A stretch of 64,000 nt of DNA from Heligmosomoides polygyrus polygyrus (GCA_947396885.1 OX377204.1:48657139-48721138), one strand, 5' to 3'; shown: positions 25,437 to 37,239, counted from the first letter of the stretch. Translations and numbers: made by a program. Notes: generated by a model not told the origin, from the sequence alone.

Positions 25437-26224
25437 TTTGACGTAGAAACTGTATATGTAATTAAGTTCGTTGGATGCAACTTCCACGCACTAAATTATT
25501 ACAATGCAGGAGAAGCCTTGTCAGTTTTGGTTTCGTGCGTACGCGGTGTAGAGGTGCACTAAATTATGATTCGTTACAAATGAAAGCTTTATGCCTTAGA
25601 AAGTAGAAGCTCTCCTCCTTCTAGTTATATGTATATTATTATTGTGTGTGCTATTAGAGAAGTTAGAAAGCTCCAGACAGAGGAACTCCATCCACCGAAA
25701 GAGAGCAAATGATTGGCGTCGACTGAAGGTTTGGGTGGCTTAATATGGCCCTTTTTCCGTGTTGCTGCTGCTGCCCACCCGGTGAAGTTTCGAGCCACTA
25801 CAGTTCTCGACAGCTACTTGCCACGCAACGTCGGCAAATTCTGGCAACCAGCGCGGAGAACGGCAGCGTCCACCCTTCGGGAGGAATCGTAAAGGAACCG
25901 CTCTCTCCTTGAACTGCAACATTTCCATGCTTAGTCGTGCGCAGACATTCCGGCAAATGGCTTTACCTAGAAGCCGCTATATGTAGGTCCTGCCTCTATG
26001 AAGCCTGTTTCGCACAAGAGAAAGTCATCCGAAGAGTAGTGGAGATCCACAGCTGGATCCACGGCCAAGCATGGGATTAGATTTTTGCCAAAAATTACGA
26101 GCCAACCTTCCGGAACTGGTTTGATACGGGAGCCTTTGACTCTTAACGAGGCGTTATTCTTCTAGTAATTTTTTGAGAGTTTTAGGTGGTTTCTGTGTCT
26201 CTTAACTAAACTTCCTTTACAGGT

Positions 26225-27200
26225 ATGGTTTCGACAATGTGGAAAGTTTTTTAAAGTTTGGTTTTCTGAAGGACACATGTTATGAGTACAGAATCGAATC
26301 CCGTAATGTGTTGAATGTTTATTGTTCTATAGTAAAAGTACAGGTTTTCTTGGAGCAGTTTTCAAATAGGTTAGCGAAAATTGAATTTTTTCCCTCGATT
26401 TTAGCAGAATGTAAGGAACGACACATTTTTTTCGACACCTGAACGAGTGTCGTTCTGCACTGAAACTGTACTCTGTAAAATTGCAAGTTTTAATTTAGAA
26501 TGCTAATACAAATGCTTATTTCAAGATTAACAAGGTATTTTTAGAGATCATGAGAAGTTAACGGTCTCTTTGAAGTGCTCCTCGAATCGATCACGGAGAC
26601 ATCGCAGAATACATGACATGCGATGGAAATATTTAGTTTTTTTTTACCTGAAGAAGATAACATATGAAGATAAAGTTATACTTTATAAAATCTCAACTCC
26701 TGCTTGCTACACAATGAAATAAATAAAAATGAACAAGGTTTTTTTGGTTTTTTCCGATCTTCAATGTGATCAGACAGGTTAAATTCCTTAATCATTCTAT
26801 GGGGTAAAACTTCCCTTCCTTACTTAGTTTTTTTTTCACTTCAGGTAGAAAAAAATTATTAACGTGACGAGTCAAACTTTTGGATACGAATTCGTGACCG
26901 ATTTGAAGAGCGCTCTAAAAGTTATTGTAGGGCAAACGATTAAATAACTATCATTAATAAGCATCCATATTTTAAAGAGAACAATTTCAGACCAAGATGT
27001 CGGTTTTCGGGTAGATAAATGTGTTGTGCCATGACATCCTGCTAAAATCGGCAGAAAATGCCTTTTTGGTTCGAAAACTGCCCTCTTTTTTGGGACGTTT
27101 AAGACTGTATCGGATTCAACTCCATATTCATAACAGATTTCTTCAGCAAAGCAACTCTTCAAATTGAAAAGCAACGCCTGGAATTTTATTACGAAATGCA
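26225..27200. repeat. Diverged inverted repeat in ENPP intron
   Basis: A stretch near 26280-26430 (GTTATGAGTACAGAATCGAA) matches, in reverse complement and with roughly 70 percent identity by eye, the stretch near 27130-26990. The low identity suggests an old inverted-repeat element. Confidence 0.45.
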
Positions 27201-27888
27201 AAAATCACTTAGGAAACTGAAACATTTGCGAGACGACACTCCTCTAAAGCCATTAAACAGACAACCGCCCTCAGCTTTGAAAGATGCCACAGCTTCTGTT
27301 CGGCTCATGAAACTTAAGCATGACCTTGGTTGGACCGACCTCTTCTTCCTTTTTTGATCAGTTCAAGCCGCTGCAACACAATCGAACAGGACAGCTAGGA
27401 AAAACTCGTGTACAGTCGAAGCTGCCGAGCTTGAAGCTTGGGTTTGACAGCGAGAGGCTTTTTGCATGACAGCCCGTCTCCGAGCATTTCAAGGATCGTG
27501 CAGAAGTTGAACTAACCAGAACATCGAGCTATGTGTTATAGTTAACAAAGCTGATAGTCACTTTCGGGTTCTTTTCAAACATCTGGACCTCGATGTAAAG
27601 GACATAATGGTTTTGAAACAGCACAATCCAACGAAGTCACTTTCTAACGAGTTCAGGAAACGAAAATCGTCAGTTCAACATCTAGTCTATGTTTTCGTTT
27701 GTTCGGATATGGTCTATACGTAAATATTAGGCCACGTGCAAAGTCATAGTTATCCAATTTCTAGGCTTCCTTAGAGCAATTAAATACCTGCTTTAATCTG
27801 GATAGTTTCTGTTTAAATATTGGAAGTCATCAAAAATGTTTTCTTTCTTTTCCGCTTCGACTTGAAAATAATAGTTCCGTATTTTTAG

Positions 27889-28003
27889 CTTTGTGAATCC
27901 TCCACTTGTCATTCTTTCGATGGACGGATTTTCCAGAGAGTATTTGGATCGCTTTCACATGAAATCGCTATCCTATATCACCAGTTGTGGAGCTACTGCT
28001 GAG
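27889..28003 (+). CDS. ENPP exon: catalytic domain start, first metal-binding Asp
   Basis: The acceptor is ATTTTTAG and the donor GTGAGC. The exon encodes FVNPPLVILSMDGFSREYLD and continues to a Cys-containing SCGATAE. The hydrophobic beta strand followed by SMDGF is the signature opening of the ENPP/alkaline-phosphatase fold, and its Asp binds a catalytic zinc ion. One leading base completes the codon from the stalk exon, and the exon ends in phase 0, matching the next exon. The preceding intron is 3.4 kb. Confidence 0.93.
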
Positions 28004-28099
28004 GTGAGCAACAGCTGCACACATTCTTCTGCACTTCGAACCAGCGTTCCGTTGCTGAGACTATAAAAATGCCCAGTCTGCCATGACAGATAATTTCAG

Positions 28100-28184
28100 C
28101 GCGTTTTCCCACCATTTCCGTCACGAACCTTTCCCAGTCACTACACAATTGTAACCGGTCTCTATCCTGAATCACACGGAATCG
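28100..28184 (+). CDS. ENPP exon: catalytic threonine nucleophile
   Basis: This 85-base exon follows TAATTTCAG and precedes GTAAGC. It encodes [20 protein letters not shown] and then LYPESHGI. The Thr of SRTF is the family nucleophile that forms the phospho-enzyme intermediate. The usual FPNHY is FPSHY here; that Asn is not the catalytic one, which lies in the next exon (VDN). The exon ends with one base of a Val codon completed by the exon at 31610, so the phases agree across a 3.4-kb intron that contains an inverted-repeat element. Confidence 0.93.
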
Positions 28185-30175
28185 GTAAGCCCTTTCCTTT
28201 TCTGGCTATTGAATGCGAAATAATAATACTGGATATGTGGTGTTTAATTGGACACTCTTCTAAACAAGCTTGACGGTTTTGAAAGCAAGCTGAATATCTT
28301 TCAAATCAAAACGAGATTCTTCTTCTCCAAGATAGTTAGAATAATTTTTGTCTACAGAAAATTTATTAAGCCTTTCCTTGAAATTTTTAATTTACCTGCC
28401 CTAAGTGGGGACATATTTGCAATTTTATAAAATTTTTGCTTACAAAGAAAAATAATAAAATAAAGTAGCGATTGCTGTCTTGTTGCGTTTTAAATAAAAT
28501 TAAATACATTGTTTTAATCGAAAAATAAATATTTTTAAGAATTTCAAATAGCTTCCAACTTCTCTCTTCTTGGATCCTCGGCATGGTTAGTTATTGTCCC
28601 GTTTTGATTTGGAAGAGGCTGAGTTTGATTTTAAGTGCGTGAAGTTTGATCGGATTCTGATTTCAAAAGTTTCCAATTTGAAGCTGACAATGTGAAAATG
28701 GCACAAATGAGGTGAGGGAATAAGACACTGAAAGAAACGGTAAAACCGTTACCTGACATATGGGGACCAACGGTCAACGAGTGAAAATTCAGTAAGCAGT
28801 CGAAGACGAAGTGTATGACAAACGACCTTTTCGGCAGCATTTATCTCAGTGCGGTGTTGGGTCCGAAGTCCTGACATAGACAACCTAATAAGGGTACCCA
28901 AAACACCCAAGCTCAAACACAATGCACAAGTACTTTGGAGCCGACTGTGGGGTTGTGACTGGAGAATGCGCCGGGTTGAACACGATCTCAGAAGTAACAC
29001 ACGTCACAATCTACGAGGGATGCAAGGAACAGCGATTTGTAAAGGTTGAAGAGCGTGCGGAGGGAGCGCCCCAAAGCCTTTAGGTCAAGCCCACTGCGAA
29101 GTCGTGGGTGGGTGGGAGTGGGCATCCTCGCGAGGAAATTCATGACGCGGGAACTCTGGAGGCGCTTTGAATCGCGTTTAAGAGCACAACCAGCCACAAG
29201 GAGAAGCACCAAACTGCAACCGAGAAGCTGGCCGAGCTCGAAGTCCTTCGCCGGCCAGATACCGAGGACTGCAGAAGAGGCTTGCGCCGCCTGACTTCCC
29301 ATTCGAGTGTGGATCCCACTATCCCACTGCTTGCTCGGCTGGCTGTTATCACGTTACCAGCGTCTGGGCTTCAGCCCGTTAATCCACACTAACCGATCGA
29401 CATGGTTGACCTGCTGCAAGGTGTGCTCACCGGCCGTGATATTCGCCGACTAGTACCTCAAGCGGCCAGGTCTGGGCAAGAGACGATGAAATCTGCCCGA
29501 ATTGGTTGGTTAATCGGTATTGTTAACTTATTGTGAAGCCCAAGTCAAACAGCGAACCTTAAGCAGAGGTGGACAGTGCAAACCGAGAGGTGAAGAAGTT
29601 CCAACCGCTAGCTATGCGAGGCCTGTGGACAGATTTGCAAAAAGGACGCGCCGATCAGCTCCTTTATACTTATGTAGTTGGATTATTCAGGATAAAGAAG
29701 ATTTTATTATCTTTATTGCTCCCATTACATTATTGCTCAATGTTTCCTGTTGTTTCCTCGATTTCTTCAAACAAGACTATTGTCTTTGTCTAATTAATCA
29801 GTTAATTAATCTTTTTTGCTATTCTTAATTAATTAATTAGACAAAGACTTTCAGGCTTTTGAATTTCAGAAAATGTTTGAATTTGGTGAACTCTAACTAA
29901 GTCTAACATATAAAAAATAAAAACATCAACGTCTAGAAATATCAACGCCTTCCTTACTGTCCTATTCTCTATTGGGTTAGGTGTATTTGGAGGAGACGCT
30001 TATCCTCTCCTTGCGTTTAGTAAAGCGTTTGCCACTGGAGAGAATCCAGATCAAATGTCGTTCTCCAAACGTACAATTCCGCTCCTGTCTTTTGGTTTTT
30101 GGGCGGAATAGACCTCGGAAAGCCGTGGTTCTCCCCGCTTTTCTGTAACTTCTTTCAAAGTGACCAGTTCAGAAA
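28185..30175. other. ENPP intron, no element recognised
   Basis: AT-rich sequence without supported exons; a low-complexity palindrome TTAATTAATTAG lies near 29790-29840. Confidence 0.4.
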
Positions 30176-30177
30176 CT

Positions 30178-31268
30178 TAGAAGGTATTCACTAGCCCTAC
30201 CAAAACCAATTGTTTGACCTCTAACATCTGGACGGCGGCGACCTCCCTCCGCCGCTCGAGATAATTGAACCCGCGGCGTACAACTCTCTAATTGACAAGA
30301 ATAAGCAGACCAAAGTTTCGGTCTTTTGTCAATGTTGTGTCCAAAACTATCCACTTTTTCGTATTTGGCAGTGAAAACTGATCATTGTGATGTGTACAAA
30401 TTCCGTTATCACCTTCTGAATTTCATAAAATGTTTAAATTTGGTGAACTATAATCTAAGCTCATCGGTGTCCATGAAGTTCCAAATTTAAGAGTTCAGTT
30501 GACCTAGTGATGGTCTTCTGCAAGGCTCAAGGAGCTCATAGTGTAATTATCCTAATATTAGCAGCTGTCGAAGTCATCTATAGAGTCGAATGTTGGCAAA
30601 AAAAATCGCTTTTTTTACCAAATCGAATGGGTGCTAGAGCTGTCGGTTTAAAGAGTATAAGTCGCAAAATAAGGGCTGTGTGAAAACCTTTTGTCGCGTT
30701 CCACCTGGTGGCTCTTTGGCTTAGCTTAAGCGGTGTCACCTCCTCAAGCGGGTAGTAAAAGTTCGTCGAAAACCTGAAGTGACAACTGGCCAGTATCTGC
30801 ACAAAAATTTGTTCTAGAACGAGAAAATTTCTTTACTGCTGAGTTCTCAGGTCAATTCTGAGTCGACTAATCCGTCATTTTAGCCATTATTCCTATTTGC
30901 TCGCTTGACTGCAGGCTGCGCTCGGCGTGGCTAAGCCGAGCGCCGCCCTCCAGTAGCGGTGACCCTACGCTACCCCTTTGAAGAAAAATACATCACAATG
31001 ATCTCTCTTTGTTGCCAATTGCGAAGAAGTGGGTACTGTTGGACACAAAATGGACAAAGGTCAAAAAGTTTGGTTACCAAGCTGCTGATTCTAGTCAAAT
31101 AGGGAGTTGTACCCCGCGGGTGCAATTATCTCGAGCGGCGGAGGGAGGTCGCCGTCGTCGGGACGTTAAGGCCCTCACAGAGTTCTGCGGCAGCGCCGCG
31201 GCCGCAGAACTCTGTGGGGGCCTTTAGAGGTCAAAGAGTCGGTTTCGCTAGAAGCAGTGAATGCTTTT
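30178..31268. mobile_element. Inverted-repeat element in ENPP intron
   Basis: The left arm (about 30178-30400, with TCTGGACGGCGGCGACCTCC) is an imperfect reverse complement of the right arm (about 30990-31268, with CGCCGTCGTCGGGACGTTAA). The middle has no transposase frame. The right arm carries a nested 54-bp hairpin at 31169-31223. Confidence 0.65.
31169..31223. repeat. Small GC-rich hairpin nested in the right arm
   Basis: AGGCCCTCACAGAGTTCTGC pairs with its near reverse complement ending at 31222, and TTA lies on both sides (31166-31168 and 31224-31226). The left arm at about 30220 lacks it, so it was inserted later. Confidence 0.65.
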
Positions 31269-31609
31269 ACATAATTGCATAAATCATTCAGAGTGGAGTC
31301 GAAAAATCGCGCTTTTTTCTGAACTCTTGAGTTTGAAGGAAGTTATAGAAAAGCAGCGAAAACGGCAGCTTTTCCCGTTTATTCCACCCAAAAACCGAAA
31401 GACGATCGGTAACGTAGTGGTAGCTAGACACGTAACAAATACAGCGCCGCCAGGTGATTAACCAAAGTCACCCTTCACTACGATAAAAGACGTAATCTGT
31501 TGGTTTACAGATTAGCAGGCCAATGCAAATCCAAAGGGCATACAACGCGATACGCGACTGGTCTTGGTGACGAAGGAGGAAGCATTCGAAAAACTAGCAC
31601 TCTTTTCAG

Positions 31610-31698
31610 TTGACAACAACGTCTATGATCCCAGGATCTCAAACAAACTAGAAAGCATGAAGAAGACACAGCTAGATGGCTTCTACCTAGGTGATCCG
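31610..31698 (+). CDS. ENPP exon: catalytic domain, VDNN segment
   Basis: The acceptor is TCTTTTCAG and the donor follows CCG before GTGAGA. The first two bases complete Val, giving HGIVDNNVYDP across the junction. The family has a conserved Asn here, 21 residues after the nucleophile, that helps hold the phosphate. The rest (KLESMKKTQLDGFYLGDP) matches the segment before the conserved Ile-Trp of the family. It begins a compact block of six small exons with introns of 57-151 bases. Confidence 0.9.
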
Positions 31699-31775
31699 GT
31701 GAGACATCTCAGCTAATGCTTCTGATTCGCTCAACATTCCAAACGTTACATTAGTGAGACCAAGGACTTTCCTAG

Positions 31776-31851
31776 ATCTGGAACATCTACAAACGCCACG
31801 GAGGTAGAACGGCGTGTCTCTTCTGGCCGGGCTGTGGCTTCAACATCTCAG
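31776..31851 (+). CDS. ENPP exon: IWNIYK to FWPGC
   Basis: The acceptor is CTTTCCTAG and the donor GTGACC, for 25 codons plus one base. It encodes IWNIYKRHGGRTACLFWPGC followed by GFNIS. The Ile-Trp and FWPG motifs are landmarks of ENPP proteins, the latter lying in the loop that nucleotide-cleaving members have. NIS is a possible N-glycosylation site. The single trailing G joins GT of the next exon to give Gly. Confidence 0.9.
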
Positions 31852-31908
31852 GTGACCGCCTGGTATCCTTGCCTTCGTTTTCACTTAATTTCTTCCACCG
31901 TTTTGCAG

Positions 31909-31973
31909 GTTTACGTCCAGACATCTCTCCGCCTTATAATAAGGACCTTCCGTTTAGGAACCGATTCGACATG
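31909..31973 (+). CDS. ENPP exon: short exon with RPDISPPYN
   Basis: This 65-base exon lies between TTTTGCAG and GTTAGT. It completes Gly and encodes LRPDISPPYNKDLPFRNRFDM. Family members have a Pro-Asp-Ile/Tyr segment followed by Val-Pro-Phe and an acidic/basic helix start at this place. It ends in phase 0 and reads directly into IVDWLLLPKD of the next exon. Confidence 0.88.
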
Positions 31974-32124
31974 GTTAGTGGCTGTGATTGTTCGGCTTTG
32001 AAAGCATTAGTGACGCACTGTGGAAATGAACTTACCATTACTAAGAAGAAAACGCTCGCTTGCCAAATGAGCCGAGATCCACTTTTCGCCTGAAGTCTTG
32101 CTGAAGACTATGTCTATGTTCCAG

Positions 32125-32229
32125 ATAGTAGACTGGCTGCTTTTACCGAAGGATGCCCGACCCGGCCTTATTACTGCCTACCTAGACCAACCTGATAGCG
32201 CCGGCCACTACCAAGTGGACGACAGAGAT
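32125..32229 (+). CDS. ENPP exon: metal ligands DQPDSAGH
   Basis: Thirty-five whole codons lie between ATGTTCCAG and GTGAGC. The peptide IVDWLLLPKDARPGLITAYL is followed by DQPDSAGHY. The second Asp and the His of this motif are two of the zinc ligands of ENPP enzymes. The LPKD-RP segment is also characteristic of the family. Confidence 0.95.
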
Positions 32230-32288
32230 GTGAGCTGGGGTGGAAGGGCTGCCCAAGAAGAGGGCTTCTTAGAACGGACGACTTCCAG

Positions 32289-32397
32289 ATAAGAAACGAA
32301 CTCGTCAACTTGGACGACCGCTTGCAGTACCTCATCGACCGACTTGAGACTGAAAGCCTCTTGCCGTGCGTCAATCTAGTCCTGCTCTCTGATCACG
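32289..32397 (+). CDS. ENPP exon: metal ligands SDHG
   Basis: The exon follows GACTTCCAG and ends one base into the Gly codon of SDHG. It encodes a helix with LDDRLQYLIDRLE, then LLPCVNLVLLSDH. Adjacent Asp and His of SDHG bind the two zinc ions. The next intron is only 64 bases. Reading straight through the donor stays open for about 100 codons but loses family similarity, so the splice is preferred. Confidence 0.95.
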
Positions 32398-32461
32398 GTG
32401 GGAGATGTCGCCTACACTTCCCTAAGGTGTCGGAGGGTTTCGACAACGAATTGTCACTCAG

Positions 32462-32566
32462 GTATGCAAAAAACGAACAACACCCTGTACTTCTCGAAGC
32501 TGCTCAACGATTCGAGGGTCCTTGCGGCGTCAGGCGTCATTGGCAGAGTGCATCAGTTCAGCTCAG
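32462..32566 (+). CDS. ENPP exon: GMQ segment after SDHG
   Basis: The acceptor TCACTCAG is followed by GT, which completes Gly, then MQKTNNTLYFSKLLNDSRVL and a few residues ending in RVHQFSS. ENPP proteins continue SDHG with Met and a short loop, then a Leu-rich helix and a beta strand, as seen here. NNT is a possible N-glycosylation site. The exon ends with one base before GTATAC. The next certain exon is 13.5 kb away. Confidence 0.88.
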
Positions 32567-32699
32567 GTATACCACTCCAACTGCTTCACAAAACAAAGCG
32601 TGTGCTTTTGCCTTTTTGGTTACGGCGTGTTTTTTTTTGGCAGCCTCTCTCACAATACGGCAAGAACAACACTTATGCGTTTTGTGCTTGCCTGGTAGT

Positions 32700-32900
32700 A
32701 TAGTTGTGCTCGAATGACCTATTCGAATAGATGTTCGAATGACTTTCATTCGAATTTGATTATTCGAATTCGATTATTCAAAAAATTGCGTTTTTCTAAT
32801 GTATTCGAATTCGAATGTTCAAAAAATCGCGTTTTTCGAATGCATTCGAATATTCGAAAACTGCCAGAAGCACACAATTATTCGAGTGTTCAATGGATGC
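32700..32900. repeat. ATTCGAA-rich tandem repeat, left copy
   Basis: Imperfect units of about 40 bases (GAATGTTCAAAAAATCGCG followed by TTTTTCGAA) follow TATAGTTGTGCTCGAAT. The same units occur at 36160-36450, which ends with the inverted TTCGAGAGCACAACTATA, so both could be ends of one element or two solo copies. Confidence 0.7.
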
Positions 32901-33311
32901 CATTCGAATAGGCAAGTTAGGATCTGCATTGTTTTGCGAAGCCGATGCATGGATATTTTGCATTGAAAGTTCAAAAATTGTAAGCAAGTCGTCTCCCTTT
33001 CACTCCATATATGATGAGTCTCCTAATCCCTCTTTCATAACACCACTCAGGAAACAAGAAGCACGGCTGAATCTGAAGTTGAACGTTCAGCTTTATTCAC
33101 AGAAGGGCATACACTTTCATTCGTATTCGAACTTTTCCTATTGGACCTCAGGAACCAGTTTTCGTTTTTCGTAGTGGACCTCAGAAACAAGTGTTCTTTT
33201 TGACCCTGCCTACGAATAATCTTGTTTTTCGTCCTCATCTTTGCACCATTGAACTTTGCTTGATCTCTTGTTCTCTATAGGGGACCTCTAGTATAGATCC
33301 GAAAACATTAA

Positions 33312-33421
33312 GGGCTATGTTATACTTCGGCGACGCTGTTGTCGGCGACGTCGGTGACAGTGCTACACAGTGCGTTCAACGCTGCTGCCGGCAACAGCTT
33401 CGCCGAAGTATAACATAGGCC
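33312..33421. mobile_element. TAA-flanked hairpin MITE
   Basis: The ends GGGCTATGTTATACTTCGGCG and its reverse complement are flanked by TAA at 33309-33311 and 33422-33424. It is 110 bases long. The ends resemble the element at 9527. Confidence 0.82.
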
Positions 33422-36159
33422 TAAGTATTTTATGCACCAAGTATTGACCTTCGCGCTCCAAATTTGACACCTTCACTGCGATGTCCTGTGATCCTATCGT
33501 AGCCTTTTTAAGCTTTGTTTTCACATCAAGTTGCTTTTTAATCCTAAAGTGCAGAGGCCGCCTTGTTTCCATGGTATGTTCGCCGCCCTAGGGTTGGCAG
33601 ATCAGAATCACTATGCGATGCAGTTGCATTAACTACTAGTTGAGCAGTAAACCATGCAGTTGGGGTGCAGTAGGGACGATAATATAGGCGGACTAGTGGG
33701 TATAAGATTTCTAGGTGATAGATCAATTACAGCAACCGGATTTTACAACTGCTCGGACACGTCCGATCAGAGGTGCTAACTTCATAAGAGACAAAGGACG
33801 CTATGAAGGGGTTTTTCGAAACAAGGGTTGCCCTTCCTTTCCGAGCCGCTCTCCTTTGCATCCAGGTGAACACTTATGGACAGCGTGATCAATAAGAAGA
33901 ACTATCTCGGGACCATTTCCGTGAGGCATTGCCTTTTCCTTCCGTGTACACGCCTATGCAAAATGTTTCTTAGGTCTCCATTTCTGCCAATTTGGATGAG
34001 GTGTTTATGGAAAAGATGCAGTTACTTTTATGTGCTTTTGTGCCGAACGAGGTCGTAACGCTGATCAGTCTTTACTGAGTTTCATAACATTCCGACAATC
34101 GTTTTTGCACGCCAAAATTACTCAACGATTCGAACATAGCCATCTAATCCATCAAGCACCTAATAGGTTGGAGCTTTTCGGCTATTGTTCAGACGCGTAA
34201 CTAGAAACCTGAATCTTTTAACAAGTAGTTCAATCGTTGATCTACACACTCTTGGGGATTTATTAGGACTACCAATACAAGGAGGGGGAGAGATCAGGCT
34301 TCTCAAGATTGATCTCCATTGCAATCCTATAAGGCGCAGAAGCATGAAAACATCTAATCGCGAAGTTTTCCTTAAGAAACGCTGCTTCTGTTTGTTGGGT
34401 TTTGATTATCACTTAGTAACACACTTGCTTTGTTCAGGTGGTCTTAGGCATCGACAAGAAGAAGGCAGATCACTCAATGTTTCTCGGTTATGCTCTTCTT
34501 GGTCCTGAATTGGCTGTCTATAACCCGAAAGTACTTGTCCATTTCACCTTATGTCGCATATAGGATATGTTGTTATTCAAATATCGTCAGGACAGTAAAA
34601 AAGCGACACCACTGTTCTTCAGTCCTTGATGTAAAGTAATGGCAAAAATATTGATGCCTATAATATATATCCATCACGCCTATCGGCGTGCCTCGCACTT
34701 GCGCGCTTCGAGCGATGTTGCAGTATCACTAAGGTAATGGTAGGGACAATCACATCAAGCCAGTTGTCTGCTCATTCTGCTTCCTTCCCTTCCTAGCAGT
34801 AAAAAAGGTTATTAGGTATATTTAAGAATCTTATTATGTTCCCACCTTGCTCTACCTTCCTAAGGATCACGTGAGTAGTTTTGCGGTATGAAGCCATCCA
34901 GGACCTCCCCCCTCCCACACCGCCACTACTCTTCTCAACATCAACATCATCTCTTCTGAATCCCCAAGCACGTAGACCTTTGGGCATTTTTCGCTATTTT
35001 ATGACTAACTTACTCCAATTTCTCACCTAATCTATGACTAATTTCTGCGCGGCGCCGATCAATAGCTCTTAGCGCTTTATTGTATAGTATGGTAATTATA
35101 ACAAACTTTCCCTTTTTGACCAGCATATGTACTCCTGGAATCTATCAGCTGTACAAAACCCAATGTGTTGCATAGACTGTAGAGCAAGAAAATGGCTGCT
35201 ATTGTAAAGTATTGAAACTTTGAAACGCGGCGCGCAGAGCACTAAGGTAGGCGGTTCCATGAAAAGGGTGATGCTGAAAGTATTGCGCGGAGGCGCTCAT
35301 TGAGTAAACTTAAAAGAAACTTAAAAGAAACAGGCCATGCTATTTTATTCGTCGGAACGTACGCCCGAGCTGAGTATGGGTCTGACTTTGCTGGGAGTGG
35401 GGTCAACGGCCAAGTTTTCAGCTTGAACAATCGTTAGGTAAGCACTGTAGAGAAGGCAGCTATTATATTATACACATCTATTCGACTACCACTTTTCTCA
35501 ATTACGGAGATCATTTAGACCTACAAAGTTTCCACACTCTCCGATACCATCAAAAATAATGCACAAACAACACTCAAGAATTCCTCAGGGATACACATAA
35601 CTCTAAGCTCCTTCTTATGTACACTTCATGTTTCTTAGATAATGTGAATAAAAAGGTGAAGCAGATGGCACCTTCCGGTTTCGAAGATCTCCATCATGAT
35701 TACCTTGGTCTCCGACGAAGCAAATAGTTTCTTTGAGAGTTTCCAGGGGTTCCATGGAAAGGGATCCCATGGTAAGCCGAAAAGGTAGATGCCTGTATGT
35801 AACCCCAGTAATTCTAACCAAAGGTAAGCGCTTCACCATACACCTGCTATATCCCGTGCGATTTCACCTATCCCTTTATTGGGCTAAGGTAAGGTATGGC
35901 CTTTGGAATCTATTTATCAGTCGACCAGGAAACAGAACTAAACTTTTTAGGGACGTGTTGTTTGGTTTGATGACCCGTAACATATTTCATCCTTTCAGGC
36001 TTAGAAGAATTCGGTATAAAGATCACTCCATTAAAACTTCGTTAAACGCTTTGCAAACGAATGTAAATTTCCTACTAAGTCAGGGTAAACCGTCTATGGC
36101 TCATTCGTCATGCCACCAAAGCACCAGCCATGTTTTTTTCCTTTCTGTAACCCAATGTT

Positions 36160-36450
36160 CCATTCGAAAATATTCGAATATTCGAATAGAATATTCGAAT
36201 CAATATTCGAATTCGAATGTTTAAAAAATCGAGTTTTTCGAATGTATTCGAATTCGAATGTTCAAAAAATCGCGTTTTTCGAACGTATTCGAATTCATTG
36301 GAATGTTCAAAAAATCGCTTTTTCGTATGTACTCGAATTCGAATGTTCAAAAAATCACGTTTTTGGAAGGTATACGAAATTCGAATGCTCAAAAATTGCG
36401 GGTATTCAAAACCAATCGAATATTCGAAAATTTTTCGAGAGCACAACTAT
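36160..36450. repeat. ATTCGAA-rich tandem repeat, right copy
   Basis: Five to six units of about 43 bases, each with a TTCAAAAAATCGCGTTTTTCG-type core shortened or changed, end in GAGCACAACTATA. Confidence 0.75.
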
Positions 36451-36821
36451 AGTACAATACCCACCATAAGGATTGGAAAAGAGGCGCGGTAGGCGCGTTA
36501 TCCGCGTTCTTTTTGTTCTCTTGCTCTAGGCGCCTTGGTTTTCATCCATTTTGAAAAATTCGCATACCTTCTTGATGCCCTCAACGAGACCAGTCCAATG
36601 CCATAAAAATGTATTTAGTTTTGGCCAAAACTTTTTTTAAAGCGCCAGGGGATACTCATTAAGGAGAGACTTCTCCACTAATTGCGCCCAAAGGACATTG
36701 GGCAGTGGTCGGATACTAAATTTACTGGTAACGTAATTGATAATAGGCGATCCTCAAAAAGAAAATTCTACAGAGCAGGAGGTTTGTATAGATGAAATAC
36801 GGTGAAATCAATCCCTATTTC

Positions 36822-36888
36822 CTACACCATACCTCGTCGATGCAGAGCACATGGCGCGTGCGTTCTGCATCGACGAAGTATGGTGGAG
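36822..36888. repeat. Short hairpin
   Basis: CACCATACCTCGTCGATGCA pairs with TGCATCGACGAAGTATGGTG with one or two mismatches; loop of about 20 bases. Confidence 0.75.
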
Positions 36889-37239
36889 ACGATTTAAATG
36901 TGTACTTCGCACACACAACGACTTTCGGTGGCTACCGATGGGCAAGTCGGTGCATTATCCTTCCTAAAATTTTACAAGTATAGAACAAATTAAATGAGTC
37001 CGAAGCAATGAAGGAATTGACACGCCGGATTTGCCCCACCGTCAACCGAGATAATTACATCTACATATAGGACCCTCTAATTGGCTAAAAATAAGCAATG
37101 TTGTAATAAAATTTAGGTTAAGCAATACGTAGGTTTTGAAGCTGGCAAAGACAGCGATGAGGATTATGCAGGTTTCTGTAAAACTTATTTGGTTTAGGCA
37201 ACGAAGCAATTGAAAACAATCAAATTTTGGAAGGTCTAA

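Noticed and set aside
28185..28190. Loss of the Asn in FPNHY (FPSHY) as a sign of a dead ENPP active site
   Set aside because: The catalytic Asn of the family is the one in the VDN segment, 21 residues after the nucleophile, and it is present at the 28184/31610 junction.
32398..32717. Read-through open frame after SDHG
   Set aside because: It lacks ENPP similarity, whereas splicing a 64-base intron restores GMQ and a family-like segment.
34441..34516. A possible exon after TTTGTTCAG reading VVLGIDKKKADHSMFLGYAL
   Set aside because: Phase does not match the ENPP exon at 32462-32566 and the peptide shows no family landmark; no partner exon was found.
35733..36224. A 163-codon open frame
   Set aside because: Composition is Arg-rich and low in protein-like patterns, and its 3' end runs into the ATTCGAA repeat.
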